A DNA stretch of 64,000 nt from Brevundimonas vesicularis. GTDB lineage: Bacteria > Pseudomonadota > Alphaproteobacteria > Caulobacterales > Caulobacteraceae. The stretch is taken from contig NZ_CP115671.1 in the NCBI RefSeq assembly GCF_027886425.1, positions 2,418,001 to 2,482,000 on the forward strand, written 5' to 3'. The position numbers were made by a program, and so were the translations under genes. Numbering within the stretch: position 1 is the stretch's first letter; every line of letters starts with the position of its first letter. Positions 43,370-51,509 of the stretch are shown here, piece by piece. Under the pieces are notes generated by a model that was given only the letters and a program-made list of their open reading frames with translations, was not told the origin of the DNA and did no database searches.

Positions 43370-45067
43370 TCAGCCGATCAGGGCCCGCGCCGCCGCCCGG
43401 GCTTCATCGGTGATCTCGGCCCCGGACAGCATGCGCGCTATCTCCTCCTGACGGCGCTGATCGTCCAGGGCGACGACGGTGGTGGTGGTCAGGCCGTCGC
43501 GGTCGGCCTTCATCACCTTCCAATGGGCATGGCCGCGCGCGGCGACCTGGGGGCTGTGGGTCACGACCAGGACCTGGGCGCCGTTCGACAGGCGTTTCAA
43601 GCGTGAACCGACGGCCTCGGCGACCGCGCCGCCGACGCCCTGATCGACCTCGTCGAAGATCATCACGGGCTGACGCATGTCCTCGCGGCTGGCGAGGGCC
43701 GCCTTCATCGCCAGGGCGAAACGCGCCAGTTCGCCGCCCGAGGCGATGGCGTCCAGCGGGCCGAAGTCGGTTCCGGCGTTGGTCGCGATCTGGAAGCGCA
43801 CCGTCTCGACACCGTCCGGCCCGCGCCGGCCCTCGATCGGCTCCAGCGCGACGCGGAACCGCGCGCGCTCCAGCTTCAGCGGGCCCAGCTCCGCCATGAC
43901 GGCGGCGGTCAGACGCTCGGCGGCGGCTTCCCGCGCCGAAGTCAGGAAGGTGGCCGCCAGATCATAAGCTTCCGCCGCCTCCGCCGCCTCGCGCCCGGCA
44001 TTGGTCAGCGCCTCCTCGCCATCCTCGATCAGCCGCAGCTGCTCGCGCAGGCGAATACGCAGGGTCGGCAGGGCGTCGACGGTGGTGTGCAGCTTGCGGG
44101 CGGCGGCGCGCAGGGCGAACAATCGCTCCTCGGCCTTGTCCAGACGGCCGGGCTCATAGTCGAAGGCGTCGGCGGCGGCGTCCACGGCGGCGAGGGCTTC
44201 CGCCGCCTCGACCATGGTGCGGTCGATCGCCTCCACGGCGGCCGACAGTTTGACAATGACCGGATGATCGCCCTCGGCGCCCGCTTGCCCTGCCCTCTGG
44301 CGCGCATGTTCGACGGCCCTTAACGCCGCGCCCAGCTTCTGGCTCAGCTTGTCGCCGCCTAGTTGGGTGCGCGCGTCGCCCAGATCCGCGATGGCCTTCT
44401 CGGCGGCGCCCAGCAGGGCGCGTTCGCCTGCCAGTTCCGTCTCTTCGTCGGCGCGAGGATCCAGCGCATCCAGTTCGGAGAGGTTCAGGCTGATCTCTTC
44501 ACGCCGCGCATCGGCGTCCGCCGCCTGCGCCTTCAGCTCGGCCAGCTTCGCCTCGGCGGCCTTCAGCTTGGCGGAGGCCGACGCGACCGCCGACAACTGA
44601 GGCTGCAGTCCGCCATAGGCGTCCAACGACGCGCGGTGCGTTCGCCAATCCAGCAGGCCCACCGTCTCATGCTGTCCATGCACCTCGACCAAGGCCGCGC
44701 CGATCTCGCGCACGGCCGTCACACCGGCCGGCTGATCATTGACATAGGCCCGGCTGCGACCGTCGGCGCCCAGCACCCGTCGCAGGATCAAATCCTCCCC
44801 CGGCTGCACATCGAATCCCTTGTCGGCGATCAGGGCCAGCAGATCGGGATCGTCAGGGGCGGAGAAGACAGCTGTGGCAACCGCCTGTTTGGCGCCATTG
44901 CGCACCAGGCCTGCATCGCCGCGCCTGCCGAGCGCCAGGCCGAGCGCGTCCAGAATGATCGACTTGCCGGCTCCGGTTTCGCCGGTCAGCACGGTCAGGC
45001 CATTCTCGACCTCGAGATCGAGCACGTCCACCAGGACGACGTCACGAATGGAAAGGGCGGTCAGCAT
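43370..45067 (-). CDS. recN: DNA repair protein RecN
   Basis: 565 aa SMC-like ATPase, the usual RecN size. Walker A GETGAGKSIILDALGLALG near residue 33; long coiled-coil arms rich in Ala/Glu/Leu (residues 150-370); C-terminal signature and Walker B (ASGGELARFALAMKAAL, PVMIFDEVDQGVGG). RecN bridges DNA ends in double-strand break repair and is SOS-induced in many bacteria. It follows bamD by 76 bp on the same strand. A near-match to a LexA box (GAAC-N7-GACC at 45085-45099) lies just upstream of the start, but it has one mismatch and is not claimed. Confidence 0.97.
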   Translation of the reverse strand: MLTALSIRDVVLVDVLDLEVENGLTVLTGETGAGKSIILDALGLALGRRGDAGLVRNGAKQAVATAVFSAPDDPDLLALIADKGFDVQPGEDLILRRVLGADGRSRAYVNDQPAGVTAVREIGAALVEVHGQHETVGLLDWRTHRASLDAYGGLQPQLSAVASASAKLKAAEAKLAELKAQAADADARREEISLNLSELDALDPRADEETELAGERALLGAAEKAIADLGDARTQLGGDKLSQKLGAALRAVEHARQRAGQAGAEGDHPVIVKLSAAVEAIDRTMVEAAEALAAVDAAADAFDYEPGRLDKAEERLFALRAAARKLHTTVDALPTLRIRLREQLRLIEDGEEALTNAGREAAEAAEAYDLAATFLTSAREAAAERLTAAVMAELGPLKLERARFRVALEPIEGRRGPDGVETVRFQIATNAGTDFGPLDAIASGGELARFALAMKAALASREDMRQPVMIFDEVDQGVGGAVAEAVGSRLKRLSNGAQVLVVTHSPQVAARGHAHWKVMKADRDGLTTTTVVALDDQRRQEEIARMLSGAEITDEARAAARALIG

Positions 45068-45143
45068 CGCGTCAGGCGCCGGCGGAACGAATCATGACCG
45101 ACAGAATCCCGATCCCCGCCAGATTGCACAAGCCGTCGCGTGA

Positions 45144-45998
45144 TCAGCCCGGAATGATCCGCTGCAGCCAGCTCTCGCGCTTGCCCTCGGGCGCCTTGTC
45201 CGGCGTCTGACCATTTTCGGTCAGCAGCGCATAGGCCTCGGCGTACCAGGGGCTGCCCGGATAGTTGTAGCCCAGCACTGCGCCGTTGCGCGTCGCCTCT
45301 TCCTTCAGACCCAGCTGGAGGTTGACCTCGACCAGACGATACAGGGCTTCGGGCGTGTGCGAGGTGCGCTGGAAGTCCGGGTTGGCGATCACGGCCTTGT
45401 AGCGGTTCAGCGCCGCCAGTGGCTGGTTGGCGCGCTGATAGTAGCGGCCGATGTTCATTTCCTTGCCGGCCAGCTGGTCGTTGACCATGTCGATCTTGAC
45501 GGCGGCGTCCGATGCATAGGGCGTGCCCGGATAGCGGCGCGAGACATCCTTCAGACCGGCCAGGGCGGCGGTGGCGTAACCCTGGTCACGACCGACGTCG
45601 GTGATCTGCTCGAAGTTGCAGACGGCCTTCATGTAGAAGGCGTAGGACGCCGACGGATTCCCCGGGAACAGCTGGATGAACCGGTCCGCCGCCGCGATGG
45701 CGTCGGCATAGGCGTTGTTCTGATAGTAGGCGTAGATCTGCATCAGGATCGAACGACGCGCCCAATCGGAATACGGATGCTGGCGTTCGACTTCCTGGAA
45801 ATAATCGACGGCGTCGGACCAGCGGCGCTGCTGCAGCCGATCATAGCCGGTGTTGTAGAGCGCCTCGACCGGGCGTTCCTCATAGGCCAGCTTGGGACGC
45901 TTGGTGCCCGAGCAGCCTGAAATCGTCACTGCGGCGAGCGCCGCGGCCATCAGCACCATGCCGGAACGGAACTTAGAAGCGGACAAGGACGACCCCAT
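45144..45998 (-). CDS. bamD: Outer membrane protein assembly factor BamD
   Basis: 284 aa. Lipoprotein signal ending VTISGC (lipobox ISGC) followed by TPR-like repeats: RPVEALYNTGYDRLQQRRWSDAVDYFQEVERQHPYSDWARRSILMQIYAYYQNNAYADAIAAADRFIQLFPGNPSASYAFYMKAVCNFEQI. This matches BamD, the essential lipoprotein partner of BamA in the BAM complex. The ATG at 45996-45998 gives the expected pre-lipoprotein; the open frame further upstream has no coding similarity. It precedes recN and is divergent from prs. Confidence 0.95.
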   Translation of the reverse strand: MGSSLSASKFRSGMVLMAAALAAVTISGCSGTKRPKLAYEERPVEALYNTGYDRLQQRRWSDAVDYFQEVERQHPYSDWARRSILMQIYAYYQNNAYADAIAAADRFIQLFPGNPSASYAFYMKAVCNFEQITDVGRDQGYATAALAGLKDVSRRYPGTPYASDAAVKIDMVNDQLAGKEMNIGRYYQRANQPLAALNRYKAVIANPDFQRTSHTPEALYRLVEVNLQLGLKEEATRNGAVLGYNYPGSPWYAEAYALLTENGQTPDKAPEGKRESWLQRIIPG

Positions 45999-46188
45999 GA
46001 CGTGTGAAGGACGGCCCTGAAGCCGTACCCCGGAAACCAACGCGGCGACCTCTAGCACCCGCAACCGAGCCGCGCCATGCCGAGGAAAACTCAGCATACG
46101 ACTTGCCCTGCCCGGCTCCACTGGTAAAGAGCGCGCCAACCGACCGCCGTTCATGGGGGGCGGATGACGGCGAAAGGATGACCGGCCG

Positions 46189-47124
46189 ATGAAGCTGCTC
46201 TCAGGCAACTCCAACCGCGCACTGTCCCAGGCGATCGCCGACCACCTGGATGCGCCCCTGACCAAGGCCCAGGTCAAGCGGTTCGCCGACAACGAGGTCT
46301 TCGCCATCATCGAGGAAAACGTCCGCGGCGAGGACGTTTTCATCCTGCAGTCGACCTCCTATCCGGCCAACGACAACCTGATGGAGCTGCTGATCATCAC
46401 TGACGCCCTGGTGCGGGCCTCGGCGAAACGGATCACGGCCGTCATCCCCTATTTCGGCTATGCGCGGCAGGACCGTAAGACCGGCGGCCGCACGCCGATC
46501 TCTGCCAAACTGGTGGCCAATCTGATCACCCGCGCCGGCGCCGACCGCGTCCTGACGATGGATCTGCACGCTGGTCAGATCCAGGGCTTCTTCGACATTC
46601 CGACCGACAATCTGGTCGCGACCCCCGTTTTGGCTCAGGACATCAAGGAAAACTACGCCCGCGGTGACGACCTGATGATCGTCTCGCCCGACGTCGGCGG
46701 CGTGGTGCGCGCGCGTTCGCTGGCCAGCCGCCTGGATGCCGATCTCGCCATCGTCGACAAGCGCCGGCCCAAGGCGGGCGAGAGCGAGGTCATGAACATC
46801 ATCGGCGACGTGCAGGGCCGCCGCTGCATCCTGTTCGACGACATCGTCGATTCGGGCGGCACCCTGGTCAACGCCGCCAAGGCTCTGATCGACCAGGGCG
46901 CGACGGAGGTTTCGGCCTACATCAGCCACGGCGTCCTGTCCGGCCCCGCCGTCCAGCGCATCACCGACGGCCCGCTGAAGGAGCTGGTGATCACCAACTC
47001 CATCGAGCAACCCCACGAAGTTTTGAACTGCCCGAAAATCCGAGCGGTTTCCGTGGCTCCGCTGGTCGGAGAGGCTATCCGACGGATCGCGAACGAAGAA
47101 TCGGTATCGAAACTGTTCGATTAA
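46189..47124 (+). CDS. prs: Ribose-phosphate pyrophosphokinase
   Basis: 311 aa, the normal Prs length. It makes PRPP from ribose-5-phosphate and ATP. Motifs: KLLSGNSNRALSQAIADHLDAPLTKAQVKRFADNEVF, the PP-loop and divalent-ion site TMDLHAGQIQGFFDIPTDNL, and the PRPP-binding ILFDDIVDSGGTLVNAAKAL. Start ATG at 46189. An intrinsic terminator follows 30 bp after the stop. Divergent from bamD (190-bp gap). Confidence 0.97.
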   Translation: MKLLSGNSNRALSQAIADHLDAPLTKAQVKRFADNEVFAIIEENVRGEDVFILQSTSYPANDNLMELLIITDALVRASAKRITAVIPYFGYARQDRKTGGRTPISAKLVANLITRAGADRVLTMDLHAGQIQGFFDIPTDNLVATPVLAQDIKENYARGDDLMIVSPDVGGVVRARSLASRLDADLAIVDKRRPKAGESEVMNIIGDVQGRRCILFDDIVDSGGTLVNAAKALIDQGATEVSAYISHGVLSGPAVQRITDGPLKELVITNSIEQPHEVLNCPKIRAVSVAPLVGEAIRRIANEESVSKLFD

Positions 47125-47154
47125 CCTTCGGATAACCATAAGGCCCGCCTTATA

Positions 47155-47179
47155 AGCGCCAACAGTATTGGCGCTTTTT
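47155..47179 (+). terminator. Intrinsic terminator of prs
   Basis: AGCGCCAA-CAGTA-TTGGCGCT: perfect 8-bp stem, 5-nt loop, followed by TTTT. It ends 28 bp before the next gene's ATG. Confidence 0.9.
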
Positions 47180-47207
47180 GCGCGCGTATTCGCCTGAGGA
47201 AGTCTCC

Positions 47208-48341
47208 ATGAAAACGGCCCTACTGAGCCGCGGTCTGTCGGCCGCCGCCCTCGCCGCCGCTGTCCTGCTCGCCAGTTGCGAGAGCGGACCCTCAAAGGCC
47301 GAGCTGGAAGCCCAGCGTCTGGCGGCGGAACTTGCCGCCCGCAAGCCGCCCCCCGTGTCCCTAAACCAAGGCGTGGCGGACGCCGCCTCAATCTACGTCG
47401 CCTTCCTGCGTGAAGCCCAGACGATCCAGCCGGGCGGCTTCCCCGATGCGGAATCGATCCAGGCCGCCCTGCGCAAGGGTTCGGCCTATGACGCCGACCA
47501 GTTGTCGCGCGGGCTGATCGCATACGGCGCCATCATCGCCCTGCAGTCGCCCGAGTTCGTCGCCGGCGTACAGCAGTATGCGATCGATCCGGCGCAACGT
47601 CAGCGCATGGTCGCCCAGATCGTCGCCGATCCGGCCTACGCCGCCACCCTGCCCGGCGCCGATGCGGCCGCTGGCCTGATCTCGGCGACCGTCGGCAAGG
47701 ACGCCATCGCCATGCGCGCCATCGCCGAGGCGATCGAGCAGGACGCCTACACCATCCAGGGCCGCAGCGATCCCCGCCGCCGCTGGGCCATCACGCCCAT
47801 CCCGAACCGCGAAGTGCGACTGGAAAGTGCAAAGACCCTGTCGGCCGTGAAGATGCTGCCGTCGCCAGAGGAATCGAGCCGCCTGTTCGCCGCCGCCAAC
47901 AGCGGCACGGGTCTGGGACTGGAGCCTTCGCGCAAGGGCCCGCCCTACACCCCCGCCGTCGTCCGCTCTCTGGCCATCGCGGCTCTGGGCGCGCTCGGCG
48001 CCGGCGGCGACGAGGCCCGGGTCAATACCGAGGCCCTGACGCACGAGCCGAACAGCGAGTTCTGCATGGATATGTCCAAGCTGATGCTGTTCCAGTGCCT
48101 GGCCGCCTCGCGCCCCAGCTACGAGGACATTTTCTGCCTGGGCCGTCACATCACCCGCGACCTGGCGACCTGCACCACCGAGGCGACGCAGATCACCACC
48201 ATCGTCGTCGGCGATCCTCAGGAAACCGGCGCCGCGCCAGCGCGCACGCCCATCTCGGTCACCGTCCCGCAAGCGACGCCTGTTCCGACCCCGGCGGTTG
48301 CGACCACCCAATCGCTGAACACCGGCCCGACGACGCGCTAA
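47208..48341 (+). CDS. Putative lipoprotein with Ala-rich helical domain
   Basis: 377 aa. Signal peptide with lipobox MKTALLSRGLSAAALAAAVLLASCESG (LLASC, Cys24). The mature part is helical, with LNQGVADAASIYVAFLREAQTIQPGGFPDAESIQAALRKGSAYDADQLSRGLIAYGAIIALQ and two C-terminal Cys-containing segments (FCMDMSKLMLFQCLAASRPSYEDIFCLGRHITRDLATC, five Cys), then a Thr/Pro-rich tail. No family assigned. GAGGAA precedes the ATG; a strong terminator follows. Probably outer-membrane attached. Confidence 0.8.
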   Translation: MKTALLSRGLSAAALAAAVLLASCESGPSKAELEAQRLAAELAARKPPPVSLNQGVADAASIYVAFLREAQTIQPGGFPDAESIQAALRKGSAYDADQLSRGLIAYGAIIALQSPEFVAGVQQYAIDPAQRQRMVAQIVADPAYAATLPGADAAAGLISATVGKDAIAMRAIAEAIEQDAYTIQGRSDPRRRWAITPIPNREVRLESAKTLSAVKMLPSPEESSRLFAAANSGTGLGLEPSRKGPPYTPAVVRSLAIAALGALGAGGDEARVNTEALTHEPNSEFCMDMSKLMLFQCLAASRPSYEDIFCLGRHITRDLATCTTEATQITTIVVGDPQETGAAPARTPISVTVPQATPVPTPAVATTQSLNTGPTTR

Positions 48342-48360
48342 GCGACACTTCGAACAGAGC

Positions 48361-48395
48361 AAGGCCCGCTCCGAGCGATCGGAGCGGGCCTTTTT
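48361..48395 (+). terminator. Strong intrinsic terminator
   Basis: AAGGCCCGCTCCGA-GCGA-TCGGAGCGGGCCTT: a perfect 14-bp stem with tetraloop and T-tract TTT, 19 bp after the lipoprotein stop. It also lies just after the end of the convergent small gene and, with its A/T flanks, could act in both directions. Confidence 0.9.
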
Positions 48396-48409
48396 CTTGG
48401 GCCATCGGC

Positions 48410-48619
48410 CTATTCGTAACCGTGCGCCGCTTCGTTGATGACTTGTGACGGCATGGACGAGAAGTCCACGGCGACGGGCGTCGCGGTCTTGGATTGATAG
48501 GTCCTCAGCACGTGCGTCAGACGACGACGCACCTCACGTTCGGCCTCCGTGCCGGAGTCGAGCGCCAGGGGCGCCAGGCAGAAGTCGATGATGGCTTCGG
48601 TTCGGGTCAGCGGTTCCAT
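48410..48619 (-). CDS. Small protein downstream of aceA
   Basis: 69 aa: MEPLTRTEAIIDFCLAPLALDSGTEAEREVRRRLTHVLRTYQSKTATPVAVDFSSMPSQVINEAAHGYE. A good RBS (AAGGAA, 8 bp spacing) sits in the 19-bp gap after aceA, so it is probably co-translated with it. The sequence is helical and carries no recognised domain. A regulatory or stability role for isocitrate lyase is only a guess from position. Confidence 0.65.
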   Translation of the reverse strand: MEPLTRTEAIIDFCLAPLALDSGTEAEREVRRRLTHVLRTYQSKTATPVAVDFSSMPSQVINEAAHGYE

Positions 48620-48638
48620 TTGCGGGTTCCTTTCCGGG

Positions 48639-49919
48639 TTAAGCCGCGTGGGTGAACTGGGCGGTCTCGGTCGAGTCCTTCAGCGCCGTCGTCGAGGACG
48701 TGCCGTTGGAGATGACCGTAGCGACCTGGTCGAAATAGCCGGTGCCGACTTCGCGCTGGTGACGCGTGGCGGTGTAGCCGATGGCCTCGTTGGCGAACTC
48801 GCGCTGTTGCAGCTCGGAATAGGCCGCCATGCCGCGATCGCGATAACCGTCCGCCAGCTCGAACATCGAGTTGTTCAGGCTGTGGAAACCGGCCAGGGTC
48901 ACGAACTGGAACTTGTAGCCCATGGCGCCCAGCTCGCGCTGGAACTTGGCGATGGTGGCGTCGTCGAGCTTGGCCTTCCAGTTGAAGGACGGCGAGCAGT
49001 TGTAGGCCATCAGCTTGCCAGGATGCTTCTTCTGCACGGCTTCCGCGAACTTCTTGGCGTCGTCTAGATCCGGATGCGATGTCTCCCACCACAGCAGGTC
49101 GGCGATATTGGCGTAGGACAGGCCGCGCGCGATGCAGTGATCCAGACCCGTGCCCTCCTTCAGGCGGAAGAAGCCTTCAGGCGTGCGGTTGTCGCGATCG
49201 ATAAAGGGCTGGTCCCGCTCGTCGATGTCCGAGGTGATCAGTTGCGCGCTTTCGGCGTCCGTGCGCGCGACCGTGATGGTCGGCGTGCCCATGACGTCGG
49301 CGGCCAGACGCGCGGCGACCAGATTGCGCTCATGCGCCTGGGTCGGGATCAGAACCTTGCCACCCAGGTGGCCACACTTCTTCTCGGACGCCAGCTGATC
49401 CTCGAAGTGGACGCCGGCCGCACCCGCCTCGATGAAGGCCTTCATGATCTCGAAGCTGTTCAGCGGCCCGCCGAAACCGGCTTCCGCGTCGGCGACGATG
49501 GGAACGAACCAGTCGCGCTTGGCGCCGCCCTCGGCATGCTCGATCTGATCGGCGCGTTGCAGGGTGCGGTTGATGCGGCGGCACAGTTCCGGCGCGGCGT
49601 TGGCCGGGTACAGCGACTGGTCGGGGTACATGGCGCCGGCCGTATTGGCGTCGGCCGCGACCTGCCAGCCCGACAGATAGATGGCCTTCAGACCCGCGCG
49701 GACCATCTGCATGGCCTGGTTTCCGGTGACGGCGCCCAGCGCATTGATGAAGGGCTCGTCGTGCAGCAACTGCCACAGGCGGTTGGCCCCGCGCTCGGCC
49801 AACGTATGGGTGATCGGCACCGAGCCGCGCAGGCGCAGGACGTCTTCAGGGGTATAGGGGCGCTCGATGCCGTCGAAACGGCCGGCGGGCGAAGGCAACA
49901 GATCGGCGAAAGTGGTCAT
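48639..49919 (-). CDS. aceA: Isocitrate lyase
   Basis: 426 aa, the short bacterial isocitrate lyase. The catalytic loop SEKKCGHLGGK is intact; other motifs are YPDQSLYPANAAPELCRRIN, PIVADAEAGFGG (metal/substrate), HFEDQLASEKKCGH and SPSFNWKAKLDD. It splits isocitrate to succinate and glyoxylate, letting the cell grow on acetate or fatty acids. A regulator of the ScfR/RamB type is divergently encoded, with dyads in between. The ATG at 49917-49919 was chosen by family length. Confidence 0.97.
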   Translation of the reverse strand: MTTFADLLPSPAGRFDGIERPYTPEDVLRLRGSVPITHTLAERGANRLWQLLHDEPFINALGAVTGNQAMQMVRAGLKAIYLSGWQVAADANTAGAMYPDQSLYPANAAPELCRRINRTLQRADQIEHAEGGAKRDWFVPIVADAEAGFGGPLNSFEIMKAFIEAGAAGVHFEDQLASEKKCGHLGGKVLIPTQAHERNLVAARLAADVMGTPTITVARTDAESAQLITSDIDERDQPFIDRDNRTPEGFFRLKEGTGLDHCIARGLSYANIADLLWWETSHPDLDDAKKFAEAVQKKHPGKLMAYNCSPSFNWKAKLDDATIAKFQRELGAMGYKFQFVTLAGFHSLNNSMFELADGYRDRGMAAYSELQQREFANEAIGYTATRHQREVGTGYFDQVATVISNGTSSTTALKDSTETAQFTHAA

Positions 49920-50026
49920 GGTCGAAATCGGTCTCTGAAGGGCGCGGCCGCAGCCGCCGTCTCGGAGACAAGAACACGCACCGGTCAAAACTGATACAGA
50001 CCGAACCCCATCCACAAAGTCATCTT

Positions 50027-50064
50027 GTCATAATATGACTTTGCTTAGTCAGTCACGTTGTGAC
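50027..50064. promoter_or_regulatory. Paired GTCAY-N3-RTGAC dyads between aceA and the divergent regulator
   Basis: GTCAT-AAT-ATGAC (50027-50039) and GTCAC-GTT-GTGAC (50052-50064) are two 13-bp perfect dyads of one pattern, centres 25 bp apart; the first lies inside a longer dyad CAAAGTCAT-N11-ATGACTTTG (50015-50043). They are AT-richer than the surroundings, lie in the shared promoter region, and end 11 bp before the regulator's ATG. Confidence 0.65.
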
Positions 50065-50075
50065 ATGATACTGCG

Positions 50076-51506
50076 ATGAACACCGCCGCTGACCGCAAGC
50101 TGTTTCTGGGCGCCCGGCTCAAGCGGCTCCGGCGCGATCTCGGCCTGACCCAGACCGCCATGGCTGCCGACCTGGACGTTTCGCCCAGCTATCTCAATCA
50201 CATAGAACGCAATCAGCGCCCGGTCTCAGCTCAGCTGCTGCTGCGATTGGCGGACACCTATGACGTCGATCTGCGCGCGCTGAACCAGGGTGGGGCGGCG
50301 GACGAGGCGCGTCTCACGGAGATCCTGACCGATCCTCTATTCAAGGGTCTGTCCGCGCCCCGGCACGAACTGGTGCAACTGTTGGAAGAGGCGCCCGGTG
50401 TCGCCGACGCCCTGCTGCGCCTCTATCAGGCTTTCGACGACGGCCGCACGCGCGCCCGCGCCGCCGCCGAGACGGGCGAAAGCCCGATCGAGACCAGTCC
50501 CGCCGAATGGGTGCGCGAATACATCCAGTCGCGCGGCAACCATTTTCCCGAACTGGACCAGATGGGCGAGGCCCTGTCCGACGCCCTGTCCGCCGAGGCG
50601 CCCGCCCACGCCGACGGCTTCGAACCCGCCGCGCGCCATCGGCTGGCGGCCAGGCATGATCTGGGGGTCCGCACACTACCGGCCGAGGTCATGGTGGAAT
50701 GGACCCGCCGCTACGACCTGCACCGCCGCCGGCTGTTGCTGTCGGAAACCCTGGGGCCGTCCTCACGCGCCTTCGCCATCGCCTATCAACTGGCCTTGGC
50801 CGAGCAAGGGCCGGCGCTCAACGCGCTGGCAGAGGCCGCGAACGCGCCGGACGCGCCCACTCGATCGCTGCTGAAGGTGGCCCTGACCAACACGCTCGCC
50901 GCCGCGACCCTGATGCCCTACGCCGCCTTCCAGCGGGCGGCGGAAGAGACGCGCTATGACTTGGCTCGGCTCCAGACCCGGTTCGGCGTCAGCTACGAAC
51001 AGGCCGCGCACCGCCTGACCACCCTGTCGCGCCCCACCGCGCGCGGCGTGCCCTTCTTCCTGATGCGGGTCGATCAGGCGGGCAACATCTCCAAACGCTA
51101 TGCGGCCGGCGCCTTTCCCTTCTCGCGTTTCGGCGGCGCCTGCCCGCGCTGGCGGCTGCATTCGGCCTTCCGCACGCCGGGCCGCATCGTCACCCAGATC
51201 ATCGAGACTCCAGATGGCGGCCGCTGGTTCACCTTCGCCCGCACGGTCGAGCGGCAAGGCCACGACGGCTATGACGAGCGCCACGACCTCGCCGTCGGCC
51301 TGGGGTGCGAACTGCGTCACGCGCATCGTCTGGCCTACGCCCACGGCATCGACCTGCAGAACCCCGAGGTCACGCCCATCGGCCCGGCCTGCCGCCTGTG
51401 TCACCGTCACCCCTGCGCCGAACGCGCCGCCGCTCCCATCGACCGCCCGCTGGCGGTCGATGACTGGTCCAAGTCCGTCAGCCCCTATCCGTTCGGCGCC
51501 GCCTGA
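50076..51506 (+). CDS. ScfR/RamB-like transcriptional regulator (short-chain fatty acyl regulator family)
   Basis: 476 aa. N-terminal XRE-type HTH: KRLRRDLGLTQTAMAADLDVSPSYLNHIERNQRPVSAQLLLRLADTYDVDLR. The middle contains an IrrE/DUF955-like helical segment, and the C-terminal part carries cysteines (PACRLCHRHPCAERAAAP) and FFLMRVDQAGNISKRYAAGAFPFSRFGGACPRW, as in RamB-type regulators of acetate metabolism and methylcitrate/glyoxylate genes. It is divergent from aceA, the expected target. Probably binds the dyads in the 156-bp gap (inference). The effector is unknown; acyl-CoA is suggested by the family name. Confidence 0.88.
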   Translation: MNTAADRKLFLGARLKRLRRDLGLTQTAMAADLDVSPSYLNHIERNQRPVSAQLLLRLADTYDVDLRALNQGGAADEARLTEILTDPLFKGLSAPRHELVQLLEEAPGVADALLRLYQAFDDGRTRARAAAETGESPIETSPAEWVREYIQSRGNHFPELDQMGEALSDALSAEAPAHADGFEPAARHRLAARHDLGVRTLPAEVMVEWTRRYDLHRRRLLLSETLGPSSRAFAIAYQLALAEQGPALNALAEAANAPDAPTRSLLKVALTNTLAAATLMPYAAFQRAAEETRYDLARLQTRFGVSYEQAAHRLTTLSRPTARGVPFFLMRVDQAGNISKRYAAGAFPFSRFGGACPRWRLHSAFRTPGRIVTQIIETPDGGRWFTFARTVERQGHDGYDERHDLAVGLGCELRHAHRLAYAHGIDLQNPEVTPIGPACRLCHRHPCAERAAAPIDRPLAVDDWSKSVSPYPFGAA

Positions 51507-51509
51507 GAC

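Noticed and set aside
45085..45099. LexA-like box GAAC-N7-GACC next to the recN start
   Set aside because: One half-site has a mismatch (GACC for GAAC) and it lies only 18 bp from the start; not strong enough without homolog comparison, although recN is an SOS gene elsewhere.
47117..47137. CtrA-like motif TTAA-N7-ATAA after prs
   Set aside because: Second half deviates from TTAA-N7-TTAA and it lies at a gene 3' end just before a terminator, with no logical target.
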